Shown one piece after another: positions 1-9,179 of a stretch of DNA of 64,000 nt; position 1 is the stretch's first letter, and every line of letters starts with the position of its first letter. The position numbers and the translations under genes were made by a program. The stretch covers positions 62,001 through 126,000 of the forward strand of contig ONAY01000001.1 in the NCBI GenBank assembly GCA_900315895.1. Direction: 5' to 3'. The DNA is from an uncultured Eubacteriales bacterium (GTDB lineage Bacteria; Bacillota; Clostridia; Peptostreptococcales; Anaerovoracaceae). The notes under the pieces are model-generated. The model was not told where the DNA came from. It saw only the letters and a program-made list of their open reading frames with translations, and made no database searches.

Positions 1-2
1 TT

Positions 3-296
3 TTCACCATCAACCAGGAGGGCGAGGCTGTTACCTACGGTGAAGCCATCTGCTCAGCAGTCATCGCATACTACGATGCATGGCAGGGCGAAAACACTGA
101 CGAGACTTACGTCGGCATCAATACCCTTGAGATCGGCGATATAAGAACTGACGGTTCCAACTTTTATGTTTTGACAAGGGCTGTCTACGCCAAGAATGAC
201 GGTACCACGGCAACATCTGTAAGATCCTGCCGTCTGGCATCCTCCGGCGACAGCATGGTCCTTGAGGAGATCGGAGAGGAGCAATTTAATGGATAA
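3..296 (+). CDS. 3' end of an unrecognised protein (5' truncated by window)
   Basis: An open frame enters from the left edge and runs 97 codons to a TAA at 294-296. The visible part is mildly acidic, rich in Thr, Gly and Asp, with no membrane segment or motif I recognise. Its last 8 bases overlap the start of the UPF0182 gene (ATGGATAA), so the two are probably translationally coupled in one operon. Codon use matches the neighbouring genes, which supports it being real. The function cannot be inferred from this fragment. Confidence 0.7.
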   Translation, partial: FTINQEGEAVTYGEAICSAVIAYYDAWQGENTDETYVGINTLEIGDIRTDGSNFYVLTRAVYAKNDGTTATSVRSCRLASSGDSMVLEEIGEEQFNG

Positions 297-3282
297 AGCA
301 ACTCAAAAGTTCCAGCACAAGATCCTGCTGATCGTGGCCATCGTAGTGGTGGTAGGCGCGATCTTCCTGTCTCTTGTGAATTTCATAGGTGACTTTCTCT
401 GGTTCAAGGAGATGGGTTACCTGGATGTTTTCTTTAAACAGCTGGTGACCCAGCTGAAGGTGGGTATTCCGACCTTCGTGATCGTAAGTTTTTTGCTGTT
501 CATGTATCTGACCCACCTGAGGAAAGGATACTTCAAAAAGATCGCTTCCGGGGAAGAGACGAACATGAAGAGGCTGAAGAGGATAACGGTCATCCTGTCA
601 CTGGTATTCGGCGCCATGGTCACGGTGCTTACGGTGACCAAGCTTTGGTTCGAAATACTCAAGTTCGCCAATGCGTCCAACTTTGACATTGCGGATCCGC
701 TGTTCCACATCGATATATCCTTTTATATCTTCAAGCTGGACTTCCTGACTCAGCTCAACGAGCTTCTGATCGGCATAATCATCGGTTTCGTGATCCTGAC
801 GGTAGTCTATTACGTGATACTGATGACTGTGCGCACCCCGGATATTTTCGAGGAGCAGCCCAGCGCTCAGCAGACCGAGTCACAGGAATCTTCTGAGGAA
901 GCAAGATATACAGGATCCTCCAATCCCTTTGGTCAGAACGGCAACCCCTTTGGCCAGGCGGGAGACTTCTTCGAGAGGATGGGCTTCAAAAAACCTGAGC
1001 CCAAGCCCAGGAAACAGCTGGACGACAACAACTTCCGTCAGCTCATGAGCATAGCTTCAGGAAAGCTTGCGGGCCTCGGCTGCATATTCTTCCTGATGCT
1101 GGCTGTGGACTTCTTCCTGAAGCAGTTCGACCTTCTTCACGTACACACGGGAGTGGTCTACGGCGCAGGATTCACGGATGTTACAGTGACACTTTGGATG
1201 TACAGAGTGCTCTGCCTGCTTTCAGTGGTGGCAGCGGTTCTCTTTGTTCTGTACATGCACAAAAAGAACTACAAGAAGCTTCTGACCATCCCCGTACTGA
1301 TGATCATTGTGGGCCTTCTTGGAACAGGTCTTTCTGCGCTGGTTCAGAACTTCATCGTTTCTCCTGACGAACTTCAGAAGGAGACACCTTATCTTCTGAA
1401 CAACATAGAATATACACAGTACGCATATGACCTCGGTGACGTGGATATCCAGAGCTTCGCTGCAGACAATACCCTGACAGCGGCATCCATTGCGGAAAAC
1501 ATGGATACCATAACCAACATCAGGATCAACGACTTCGAGCCTGCGGAGCAGTTCTACAACCAGACCCAGTCCATCCGTCAGTACTACACCTTCAACGATG
1601 TGGACAATGACAGGTACATGGTGAACGGTGACTACACTCAGACCTTCCTGAGCGCCCGTGAGATCGATGAGAACAAAATATCCGACACCTGGCTGAACGT
1701 ACACCTTAAGTACACTCACGGATACGGAGTTTCCATGTCCAGGGTAGACACGGTAACATCTTCAGGTCAGCCGGATATCATCGTCGGAAACATCCCGCCT
1801 GAGACGGCTGTGGACGAGATCGCAATCACAAGGCCGGAGATCTACTTCGGTGAGCTCTCCAATGAGTACGTAGTGGTAGGAACTGACGAGCAGGAATTCG
1901 ACTATCCCAACGGCAGCAGCAACTCTTACACCATGTACGAGGGAACTGCAGGCATCAAGATGAATCTGTTCAACCGTCTGGTATTTGCCATCAGAGAGGG
2001 AAGCGTTCAGCTTCTGGTATCCTCCAATATCAACGGAGATTCCAGGATCATAATCAACAGAAACATTGTGGACAGAGTCCACAAGATCATGCCCTACTTG
2101 AGCTATGAGGACGACCCCTACATGGTGACTGTGGACGGTAAGCTCTATTGGATAATCGACGCATATACTGTGTCCAACCTTTATCCATATTCGGAGCCTT
2201 ATTCGAATCAGACCAATGTAAACTACATCCGTAACTCCGTAAAGGTAGTCATCGATGCATATAACGGGACCACAGACTATTATGTAATAGATGATCAGGA
2301 TCCCATTGCAATGACTTATCAGAAGATCTATCCCACTCTGTTCAAGTCCATCGATCAGCTTCCTGAGGGATTAAGGGCACATCTGAGATATCCCAATGCG
2401 CTGTTCCAGATCCAGGCCCAGGTATATGCCAAATATCACATGGAGGACGTGAACGTCTTCTATCAGTCCGAGGACCTTTGGGACATCGCCAACGAGATCT
2501 ACGGAATGGAAAAGCAGCAGATCATTCCCAACTATTACATCGCTAAACTCCCCGGAGAGAACGAAGCTGAGTTCTTTAACTCTGTGCCCTTCACTCCGAG
2601 ATCGAAGCAGAACATGACAGCGCTTCTTATCGCAAGAAACGACGGCGATAACTACGGGCAGCTGGTGCTCTATCAATTCCCCAAGTCAAAGACTGTATAC
2701 GGAACTGAGCAGATAGAGGCGCAGATCGACCAGAACACCGAGATATCCAAGGACTTCACACTGTGGGCCTCAAATGGCACCACATACAGGAGAGGAAACC
2801 TCTTCGTAATACCCATCAACACTTCAATATTGTATGTTGAACCGGTATACCTGGAAGCACAGAACTCATCCATTCCCGAAGTCAAGAGGATAATCGTTGT
2901 CTACAAGGACCAGATCGCTTACGGAGAGACTCTGGCAGAGTGTATCCAGAAGCTGTTCAAGTATGACATCACCCAGAACCAGAATAGTTCATCCATAATT
3001 GATGATGGCACAGACGAACCTGTGGAACCCGGTGACAACACTGAACCTTCCGGAACTTACACCCAGGACGAGCTCATCGCCAAGGCTCAGCAGGCCTTCG
3101 ACAATGCTCAGGATGCTCTGAGAAACGGTGATTGGGCGGCCTACGGAGAGTACATGGACGAACTGTCCGAATACCTTGATCAGCTCTCAGGAGAGGGCGG
3201 CAGCACATCCGGATTCACTGACATCGCTGAATCTACCGGAGACGGTTCTGAAGATGCGGGAACAGAGGATCAGGCAGACTGA
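289..3282 (+). CDS. UPF0182 family integral membrane protein
   Basis: This 997-residue protein matches the architecture of the UPF0182 (COG1615) family. About seven hydrophobic helices lie in the first 360 residues, and a long extracytoplasmic region follows. A polar, Gln/Asn/Gly-rich linker of about 80 residues separates helix 4 from helix 5. The C-terminus is an acidic Glu/Asp/Gly tail. I chose the ATG at 289 because GGAGAGGAG lies just upstream; a TTG at 262 in the same frame has no good ribosome site. Family members are widespread in Gram-positive bacteria but have no established biochemical role. Confident in the family, not in any function. Confidence 0.85.
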   Translation: MDKATQKFQHKILLIVAIVVVVGAIFLSLVNFIGDFLWFKEMGYLDVFFKQLVTQLKVGIPTFVIVSFLLFMYLTHLRKGYFKKIASGEETNMKRLKRITVILSLVFGAMVTVLTVTKLWFEILKFANASNFDIADPLFHIDISFYIFKLDFLTQLNELLIGIIIGFVILTVVYYVILMTVRTPDIFEEQPSAQQTESQESSEEARYTGSSNPFGQNGNPFGQAGDFFERMGFKKPEPKPRKQLDDNNFRQLMSIASGKLAGLGCIFFLMLAVDFFLKQFDLLHVHTGVVYGAGFTDVTVTLWMYRVLCLLSVVAAVLFVLYMHKKNYKKLLTIPVLMIIVGLLGTGLSALVQNFIVSPDELQKETPYLLNNIEYTQYAYDLGDVDIQSFAADNTLTAASIAENMDTITNIRINDFEPAEQFYNQTQSIRQYYTFNDVDNDRYMVNGDYTQTFLSAREIDENKISDTWLNVHLKYTHGYGVSMSRVDTVTSSGQPDIIVGNIPPETAVDEIAITRPEIYFGELSNEYVVVGTDEQEFDYPNGSSNSYTMYEGTAGIKMNLFNRLVFAIREGSVQLLVSSNINGDSRIIINRNIVDRVHKIMPYLSYEDDPYMVTVDGKLYWIIDAYTVSNLYPYSEPYSNQTNVNYIRNSVKVVIDAYNGTTDYYVIDDQDPIAMTYQKIYPTLFKSIDQLPEGLRAHLRYPNALFQIQAQVYAKYHMEDVNVFYQSEDLWDIANEIYGMEKQQIIPNYYIAKLPGENEAEFFNSVPFTPRSKQNMTALLIARNDGDNYGQLVLYQFPKSKTVYGTEQIEAQIDQNTEISKDFTLWASNGTTYRRGNLFVIPINTSILYVEPVYLEAQNSSIPEVKRIIVVYKDQIAYGETLAECIQKLFKYDITQNQNSSSIIDDGTDEPVEPGDNTEPSGTYTQDELIAKAQQAFDNAQDALRNGDWAAYGEYMDELSEYLDQLSGEGGSTSGFTDIAESTGDGSEDAGTEDQAD

Positions 3283-3333
3283 TAAGTGATTAAAATAACG
3301 CATAGACTTAAGATTTTTTGCCGGAGTAAATAA

Positions 3334-5247
3334 ATGCTGAATTTTGACACGGAACGGATGCTCTTCACCTTGCCTTGCGGCATGCATGATGAGGATACTC
3401 TGAGGAAGGCCCTGAGGGCGCATCCGGAAATAAAGTTCATATCTCTTGCGGGAATAGATATCGCAGGAAACGACACTGACGAGAGGATCCCTGTGGCTCT
3501 CTTCATGGAGGGCATGGAGGATATGCTCAAGCATGGGGTCCAGACCGACGGTTCCAGCGTTAATCTGCCAAAGATCGCAGAACTCAACAACGCTAAGGTG
3601 GACATGATCCCCGATATGGAAGCGGACTGGCACGTGGACTATAATTTTTCCAACTTTGACCTTAAGACCGGACTTCCGGTGGGAACTCTGAGGATCCCTG
3701 CCACCCTTGTTCACAACGACAGGAAGGCAGTGGGTTCCAGAGCCATTCTTAAGAGTTCGGTGGACAGATTCAGGACTCAGCTTCTGGAACTGCTCAAGGC
3801 ACACCCTTACGTTTCAAACTATCTTCAGGGAGTGGACTCCCCGGATGATATAGAGGAGATCCTGCTGACTGCGGCCACTGAGCTGGAATTCTGGGTCAGG
3901 ACGCCTGAAGACAAGGCAGACAGGGAAGAACTGTTCACCTCGCAGGAACTTAAGGAGCAGTACTGGAAGAGGACCTACGGCCCTGTGCGCACTGCTTTGG
4001 AACGGACTCTTGAGATCCTTGAATGCTACGGCTTGAATGTGGAAATGGGCCACAAGGAGGTGGGCGGCGTCAAGTCCCGCCTCACATCCTCCGGCGGCAT
4101 GGATCACATAATGGAACAGCTGGAGATCGACTGGAAGTACGCATCTCCCATGCAGGCAGCCGACAATGAGAAGCTGGTAAAGAACATAGTCAGAGAGGTC
4201 TTCAATGAATTCGGCCTTGGCACCAGCTTCAAGGCCAAGCCGGTGGAGGGCGTGGCAGGCTCCGGCGAGCATACTCACTTCGGAGTGTCGGCCAGACTGA
4301 AGTCGGGGAGGGTGGTGAATCTTTTCAACACCAAGGCCATGGAGGAAGATTTTTTGAGCCCGGTAGGTTACGGAGCTCTCATGGGCATCCTCAAGAATTA
4401 TGAGGCCCTCAACCCCTTCATTAGCTCATCCACCAACTCCCTCAAAAGACTTAAGCCCGGTTTCGAGGCTCCGGTCTGCGTGGTCACATCTCTCGGTCAC
4501 GATCCCAAGGATCCGTCCAGAAACAGGACCATACTGGTAGGTCTGGTTAGAGACCTGGCAAGCCCTATGGCTACCAGATTCGAGCTTAGATCCCCCAATC
4601 CCAAGAGCAACACCTACCTGGTGCTGGCCACCGGATACATGGCCATGCTGGACGGTATCAGGGCGGCCCTTCAGGCTGAGAAGACTCCGGCTGAGCTGGA
4701 AGGCTCCATATCCAAGAGGAGCGGCGAAGAGGACTTCTACCTGGATAAGAGCAGGGAGTATCGCTCGGAGAAAAATGTTTTCACGGACTACTCTGATGAG
4801 GAACGCAGAGCCTTGTTCGGAAACCCGCCGTCTACGGTCTGGGAGAATCTCAAGAACATGGACGAGCATCCCGATAAGCTCAGGGCGGTTACGGAAGGGA
4901 TCATGGATCAGCAGTCCGTGGACTCCTACAGGGCCTGTATCTTGAACGAATGGGCCAAGGAGATGCAGCTGAGAAATATCCCCAACGCTCTGGACGATGT
5001 GAGAAGCTGCGCCAGGATACACGATCCGGCCTACAACGATCTGGACGACGTCATGTGGGACAGGGTCAATAAGCTGAGGTACATGATCGCCAAGGATTCC
5101 ATGGATTCCAAGAGCCTTCTGACCAAGGCCACCGAGGCTCTGGAAGGCGAGGACTTTGAGACCGCCAGCGCGCTTCAGAAGGAGATCCAGCAGAAACTGG
5201 AAGAGTTAAAGAAAGAATATTTATCATATAGGAGAAATCTGGTCTAG
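3334..5247 (+). CDS. Glutamine synthetase family protein, long form
   Basis: The 637-residue protein carries glutamine synthetase catalytic-domain features: a QTDGSSV segment early on, the Glu-rich metal-binding strand (TAATELEFW), a GSGEHTHFGVS segment corresponding to the ATP/metal HxH loop, and an Arg-containing stretch near FELRSPNPKSN. Classical GSI enzymes are about 440-470 residues, so this one has roughly 100-150 extra C-terminal residues, which are helical and Lys/Glu-rich. It starts 51 bases after the UPF0182 gene with GGAG 8 bases upstream of the ATG. It probably ligates ammonia to glutamate, but gamma-glutamyl-amine ligases share this fold, so the substrate is uncertain. Confidence 0.75.
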   Translation: MLNFDTERMLFTLPCGMHDEDTLRKALRAHPEIKFISLAGIDIAGNDTDERIPVALFMEGMEDMLKHGVQTDGSSVNLPKIAELNNAKVDMIPDMEADWHVDYNFSNFDLKTGLPVGTLRIPATLVHNDRKAVGSRAILKSSVDRFRTQLLELLKAHPYVSNYLQGVDSPDDIEEILLTAATELEFWVRTPEDKADREELFTSQELKEQYWKRTYGPVRTALERTLEILECYGLNVEMGHKEVGGVKSRLTSSGGMDHIMEQLEIDWKYASPMQAADNEKLVKNIVREVFNEFGLGTSFKAKPVEGVAGSGEHTHFGVSARLKSGRVVNLFNTKAMEEDFLSPVGYGALMGILKNYEALNPFISSSTNSLKRLKPGFEAPVCVVTSLGHDPKDPSRNRTILVGLVRDLASPMATRFELRSPNPKSNTYLVLATGYMAMLDGIRAALQAEKTPAELEGSISKRSGEEDFYLDKSREYRSEKNVFTDYSDEERRALFGNPPSTVWENLKNMDEHPDKLRAVTEGIMDQQSVDSYRACILNEWAKEMQLRNIPNALDDVRSCARIHDPAYNDLDDVMWDRVNKLRYMIAKDSMDSKSLLTKATEALEGEDFETASALQKEIQQKLEELKKEYLSYRRNLV

Positions 5248-5283
5248 AGTGACTTAAGAGACCGGGAAAGGAAGAACAGATAA

Positions 5284-6570
5284 ATGCTTGATATCAAAAG
5301 GATCAGGGAAGATTACGAAGGATCAAAGGCAGGAGTCGAAAGAAGGCTCAAGGGAAGTTTCGGCATAGAGAACATCCCTGCACTGGACGAAAAGAGAAGA
5401 GATCTGCTGGCTAAGGTGGAAGCCATGAAGGCCACCCAGAACAAGGTGTCCAGAGAGATCCCCAAGATGAAAAAGGCAGGAGAGGACACCACCGCTGTCA
5501 TGGCAGAGATGAAGGAACTCTCCCAGAACATCAAGGAGCTGGATCAGGAAGTGACCCAGGTGGAAGGCGAGATCAGAGACTGCCTTCTGGGCATACCCAA
5601 CATTCCGGCAGACTTCGTGCAGGAGGGCGCCGATGATTCAGCCAATGTTGAGCTCAGAAGGTTCATGGAACCCACAAAGTTCGACTTTGAGCCCAAGGCT
5701 CACTGGGATATCGGAGCAGACCTGAACATCCTGGACTGGGAGAGAGCCGGCAAGATCGCAGGCACCAGGTTCACCATCTACAAGGGCCTTGGCGCAAGGC
5801 TTGAAAGAGCCATCGAGAACTTCATGCTGGACCTTCACACAGTGGACCAGGACTATCTGGAGATACTGCCTCCCTTCATGGTGAACCGTACGGCAATGAC
5901 CGGAACGGGACAGCTTCCCAAGTTTGAAGAGGACATGTTCTACATTCCGCAGAAGGATTTCTTCCTGATACCCACTGCTGAGGTTCCCGTTACCAACATG
6001 CTGGGTGGAGAGATCATCCCCGAGGCGGAGCTTCCCATCCATTACACCGCTTACACCCCCTGCTTCAGGGCAGAGGCCGGTTCTGCAGGACGTGACACCA
6101 GAGGTCTTATCAGGCAGCATCAGTTCAACAAGGTGGAGCTGGTCAAGTTCACCAGACCGGAAGACTCCTGGGATGAGCTGGAGGCTCTGACCGCAGACGC
6201 TGAGGCCGTGCTCAAGATCCTGGGCATCCCCTACAGGGTAGTCAGACTTTCCACAGGTGACCTGGGATTCTCCTCAGCCTGCACCTACGATATAGAGGTA
6301 TGGATGCCCTCCTACGGCAGATATGTGGAGATATCCTCATGCTCCAACTTCCTGGACTTCCAGGCCCGCAGGGCAAACATCAGGTTCAGAAGGACAGAGG
6401 GCGGCAAGCCTGAGTACGTCCACACTCTGAACGGTTCCGGACTGGCCATAGGCCGTACAACTGCTGCAGTTCTGGAGAACTTCCAGCAGGCGGACGGAAC
6501 GGTGGTGATCCCCGAACCCCTTAGAAAATACATGGGTGTAGACGTGATCACAAAGAACGAGAAATATTGA
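5284..6570 (+). CDS. serS: Seryl-tRNA synthetase
   Basis: The 428-residue class II synthetase charges tRNA-Ser (and tRNA-Sec where present) with serine. The N-terminal 110 residues form the charged coiled-coil arm that contacts the tRNA long variable arm. Motif 2 is visible as [20 protein letters not shown] and motif 3 as [16 protein letters not shown]. The length is normal for bacterial SerRS. The ATG follows a GGAAAGGAAG ribosome site. It lies 36 bases after the glutamine-synthetase-like gene, so the two may be co-transcribed. I see no T-box leader upstream. A strong terminator follows. Confidence 0.97.
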   Translation: MLDIKRIREDYEGSKAGVERRLKGSFGIENIPALDEKRRDLLAKVEAMKATQNKVSREIPKMKKAGEDTTAVMAEMKELSQNIKELDQEVTQVEGEIRDCLLGIPNIPADFVQEGADDSANVELRRFMEPTKFDFEPKAHWDIGADLNILDWERAGKIAGTRFTIYKGLGARLERAIENFMLDLHTVDQDYLEILPPFMVNRTAMTGTGQLPKFEEDMFYIPQKDFFLIPTAEVPVTNMLGGEIIPEAELPIHYTAYTPCFRAEAGSAGRDTRGLIRQHQFNKVELVKFTRPEDSWDELEALTADAEAVLKILGIPYRVVRLSTGDLGFSSACTYDIEVWMPSYGRYVEISSCSNFLDFQARRANIRFRRTEGGKPEYVHTLNGSGLAIGRTTAAVLENFQQADGTVVIPEPLRKYMGVDVITKNEKY

Positions 6571-6582
6571 TGAAACTAAAAT

Positions 6583-6608
6583 ATCCGCTCCTTAGGGGCG
6601 GATTTTTT
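6583..6608 (+). terminator. Intrinsic terminator after serS
   Basis: A 9-bp stem (ATCCGCTCC with GGGGCGGAT, including one G-T pair) closes a TTA loop and is followed by six T residues. It ends the serS transcript and may also stop the converging TetR transcript. Confidence 0.85.
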
Positions 6609-6618
6609 GTTGCCTTAT

Positions 6619-7224
6619 TCAGTCAAGCAAGAAGTGATACTCTTCCTTCAGCATGCCTGCAAGAAATGACCGGCACAAAAGTCTGCCGTACTCCGAGAGG
6701 GTGTAGTTCCCTCTGGCCAGGCACCAGTCGTACACTACGCCGCGCTCAAAGGTGGCGAAGGCGCGGATCATATCATTCTTTCGCAGCTTTTCTATGAATA
6801 TTCCTTTCTCCTGTCCCTCCGTGAATATCTGCCGGAGAAGTCTGTAGTATGTTCTGTCTGGATCCAGGAAATGGCGGTTTCCCTTGGAGGTGATCTCCAG
6901 AGCCATATATTCCGCAAGAAGCCCTTCCGGTATGCGGTTTTCGATCATTATGAAGAGCTCGTTCATCATGTACATAAGTTTTTTTGGGGATTCCATTTCC
7001 GAGTCTATTACATCAGACAGCATCTCATACAGATCATCAAAGAGCAAAGGGACCGTCCCTAATAGATCGGACTTGGATCTGAAATAATGATAAAAAGAAC
7101 CTTTTGATGTATTAGAGGCTTCCACTATATCATCTATGGTAGTGTGCTCATAACCATTTCTGTAGAAAAGTCCCCAGGCTGCCTCAACTATGATGTTCTT
7201 TGTGTTTCCGCTTTTGGATGGCAT
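6619..7224 (-). CDS. TetR/AcrR family transcriptional regulator
   Basis: The 201-residue protein has a TetR N-terminal helix-turn-helix at about residues 5-50 (IIVEAAWGLFYRNGYEHTTI, then the recognition segment around SKGSFYHYFRSKSDLL). An all-helical ligand domain of about 150 residues follows. I chose the ATG at 7224 because GGAGG lies 6 bases upstream; the open frame extends 20 codons further without a good ribosome site. It is divergent from the small-RNA/decarboxylase locus, with 330 bases between them, so it could control that locus or itself. The effector is unknown. Confidence 0.9.
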   Translation of the reverse strand: MPSKSGNTKNIIVEAAWGLFYRNGYEHTTIDDIVEASNTSKGSFYHYFRSKSDLLGTVPLLFDDLYEMLSDVIDSEMESPKKLMYMMNELFIMIENRIPEGLLAEYMALEITSKGNRHFLDPDRTYYRLLRQIFTEGQEKGIFIEKLRKNDMIRAFATFERGVVYDWCLARGNYTLSEYGRLLCRSFLAGMLKEEYHFLLD

Positions 7225-7378
7225 GATAAACCTCCATGTATACATAATATGTTTCATTAACGGTCTATTCTGATAATAACCCAAATTCCCTTATAAATAA
7301 AGGAGTTTGAGTTATTTGTACGATTTAAAATGCAAAAAAGTATATATTTTAGTTCATATTTATTATAGTCTCAGCATG

Positions 7379-7484
7379 TGATATATTTAAGGCACAACGG
7401 AAGCCGGCGTTGGTTAAGGCTCAGAGGTAAATGCATCGAGCCGTAAGTCTTCCGTTTTTTTATGCCCGGGGACGGGCATTTTTT
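7379..7484 (+). ncRNA. Candidate small structured RNA with tandem terminators
   Basis: An extended -10 (TGATATATT, 7379-7387) predicts a start near 7394. An 8-bp helix then begins at once (AACGGAAG 7396-7403 with CTTCCGTT 7449-7456) and encloses an inner GGCTC/GAGCC hairpin (7418-7442). Seven T residues follow directly. A second hairpin (ATGCCCG-GGGA-CGGGCAT, 7462-7479) with its own T-run comes next. The predicted transcript is about 68 or 91 nt. I do not recognise the fold as a known riboswitch. Because the decarboxylase appears to have its own promoter downstream, this may be a stand-alone small RNA and not a leader. Confidence 0.5.
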
Positions 7485-7500
7485 GCGCTTCGAGTTTGCA

Positions 7501-7527
7501 TTGATTTCGGGACGGCTGTGATATAAA
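7501..7527 (+). promoter_or_regulatory. Promoter of the decarboxylase gene
   Basis: TTGATT and an extended -10, TGATATAAA, lie 15 bases apart. The tight spacing is compensated by the TG extension, a form that recurs in this window. The transcript would start near 7534, just ahead of the AGGAGG ribosome site at 7548. Confidence 0.5.
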
Positions 7528-7560
7528 ATCAACTAAAAGGACCCATCAGGAGGATTGAAA

Positions 7561-8979
7561 ATGTATTCTTTGATAGATTATTTACCGGAACACGCAGGAT
7601 CCAAGCCCGTATCTTTTCACATGCCCGGACACAAGGGGGCGGAGTTTTTTGAGAAGATGGGGTACGGGAAGCTTCTTAGGAATGTGGTGGACATGGACAT
7701 CACCGAGATTCCCGGTGCGGACAATTTGTTTCAGCATGAGGACGTGATCCTGGAGGTCATGGAGAAGTACAAGGCGCTTTACGGAAGCCGTAAGACCTAT
7801 CTTCTGGTCAACGGATCCTCTGTGGGACTTTTGGCCTCCATCCTCACTTCGGCCAAGCGTGGCAGCAGGGTACTGATCGCAAGGAACTCTCACAAGTCCA
7901 TATATAACGCCGTGAATCTGGGCGGGCTGGATGCGGAATACATCTACCCCGAGATCGTCAAGGAGGACGGTATAACAGGGGAGATCGCACCTTCGGAGGT
8001 GGAGCGCGCTCTCAGTGAGAATCCGGGAGCGGTCTGCGTGGTGATACCCTCTCCCAATTACTATGGCATCTGTTCGGATATTTCATCCATAAGCAAAATA
8101 TGCCATGAACACGGAGCGGCTCTGATAGTGGATCAGGCCCACGGCGCCCACCTTAAATTCATGGAAGAGCAGGGCTTGGGATACCCGGTCTCCGCCGAAG
8201 CCGGCGGGGCAGACATGGTGATCAATTCCACCCATAAGACCCTGGCTACCCTGACCCAGACTGCGATCCTTAACGTCATGACTGACAGGGTGGACCTGCC
8301 GACACTGGAAGACTATCTCCAGATACTGGAGTCCTCCAGCCCCTCCTATCTTTTGATGCTGAGCCTGGACATAAATGCGCAGATACTCATGGAAGAGAAG
8401 GGGAGAGAAGCCATAAGGCAGTGGAACGGCGCAGTGAACGGATTCTACGAAAGGTGCGGTGAGGTGCCGGGGCTTAAGGTGCTCAGGCATCCGTATCTGG
8501 ACAGGACCAAGATAAATCTGGATATGAGCGCCGCCGGCTTCAACGGATCGGAGCTTGAAGAGGAACTGAACAAGCGCAACATCTGGCCGGAGCTGGTAAC
8601 GGGAAACATCGTCATGTGCATGACCGGCATAGGCACGACGGAAGATCACATCGAAAAGCTCATTGAAGCCCTCAAGGATATAGCGCTGAACTCAGCTTCG
8701 GAGGGCTGTGCACATGAGCGGGAACAGGGACCCACGGTCAAGACCATGTTCAAACTGGAGAGAAGGGCGATACCGGAGAGATATTGCTCAAGACCCGTTT
8801 CGGAGTGCGTAGGCATGGTGTCCGCCGGACTGATAGTTCCCTATCCGCCGGGCATCCCTCTGGCTTGCCCGGGAGAGGTGCTCACGGAGGAACTTCTGAC
8901 CTATGTGACCGACCTCAGAAAGAGGGGAGAAAAGGTCATAGGCATCGATGAAAACATGAATATAAGAGTCGGTATGTAA
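7561..8979 (+). CDS. Orn/Lys/Arg decarboxylase (PLP fold-type I)
   Basis: This 472-residue protein belongs to the short Gram-positive group of pyridoxal-phosphate amino acid decarboxylases (SpeA/YaaO-like). It begins with the family signature of FHMPGHKG near residue 20. The PLP-binding lysine sits in NSTHKTLATLTQ and the cofactor-contacting Asp/His in VDQAHGAHL. The C-terminal domain contains the usual PPGIPLACPGE segment. It makes a polyamine precursor: agmatine, cadaverine or putrescine; the substrate cannot be read from sequence. The ATG has AGGAGG 7 bases upstream. It sits directly downstream of a candidate small RNA. Confidence 0.9.
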   Translation: MYSLIDYLPEHAGSKPVSFHMPGHKGAEFFEKMGYGKLLRNVVDMDITEIPGADNLFQHEDVILEVMEKYKALYGSRKTYLLVNGSSVGLLASILTSAKRGSRVLIARNSHKSIYNAVNLGGLDAEYIYPEIVKEDGITGEIAPSEVERALSENPGAVCVVIPSPNYYGICSDISSISKICHEHGAALIVDQAHGAHLKFMEEQGLGYPVSAEAGGADMVINSTHKTLATLTQTAILNVMTDRVDLPTLEDYLQILESSSPSYLLMLSLDINAQILMEEKGREAIRQWNGAVNGFYERCGEVPGLKVLRHPYLDRTKINLDMSAAGFNGSELEEELNKRNIWPELVTGNIVMCMTGIGTTEDHIEKLIEALKDIALNSASEGCAHEREQGPTVKTMFKLERRAIPERYCSRPVSECVGMVSAGLIVPYPPGIPLACPGEVLTEELLTYVTDLRKRGEKVIGIDENMNIRVGM

Positions 8980-8990
8980 ATGTACTAAAA

Positions 8991-9016
8991 AAAATGCCAG
9001 AAAATGGCATTTTTTG
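8991..9016 (+). terminator. Intrinsic terminator after the decarboxylase
   Basis: AAAATGCCA pairs with TGGCATTTT across a GAAAA loop and ends in a T-run. Confidence 0.85.
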
Positions 9017-9025
9017 ATTGGTTTA

Positions 9026-9057
9026 TTGATGATTTTTCGCCACATTTATGATATATT
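9026..9057 (+). promoter_or_regulatory. Probable promoter of the rnf operon
   Basis: TTGATG at 9026-9031 and an extended -10 (TGATATATT, 9049-9057) precede rnfC. The spacing to the -10 is long (20), so recognition may depend on the TG extension. The resulting leader is about 115 nt; I see no known riboswitch in it. Confidence 0.4.
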
Positions 9058-9179
9058 CTAATATGTATGGTTATGATTATCTGAAGGCAGAGAAGCTGAC
9101 TTACGGACTTTTTTTTCTGTCTGCAGTTGGTCACAACGCAATCATTCAGTTATGTTACAGAAAGGACGGTCTCATCAAC

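Noticed and set aside
5248..5283. T-box leader for serS (and similarly for glnS)
   Set aside because: No room for one, and no AGGGTGGNACCGCG-type sequence upstream of either gene.
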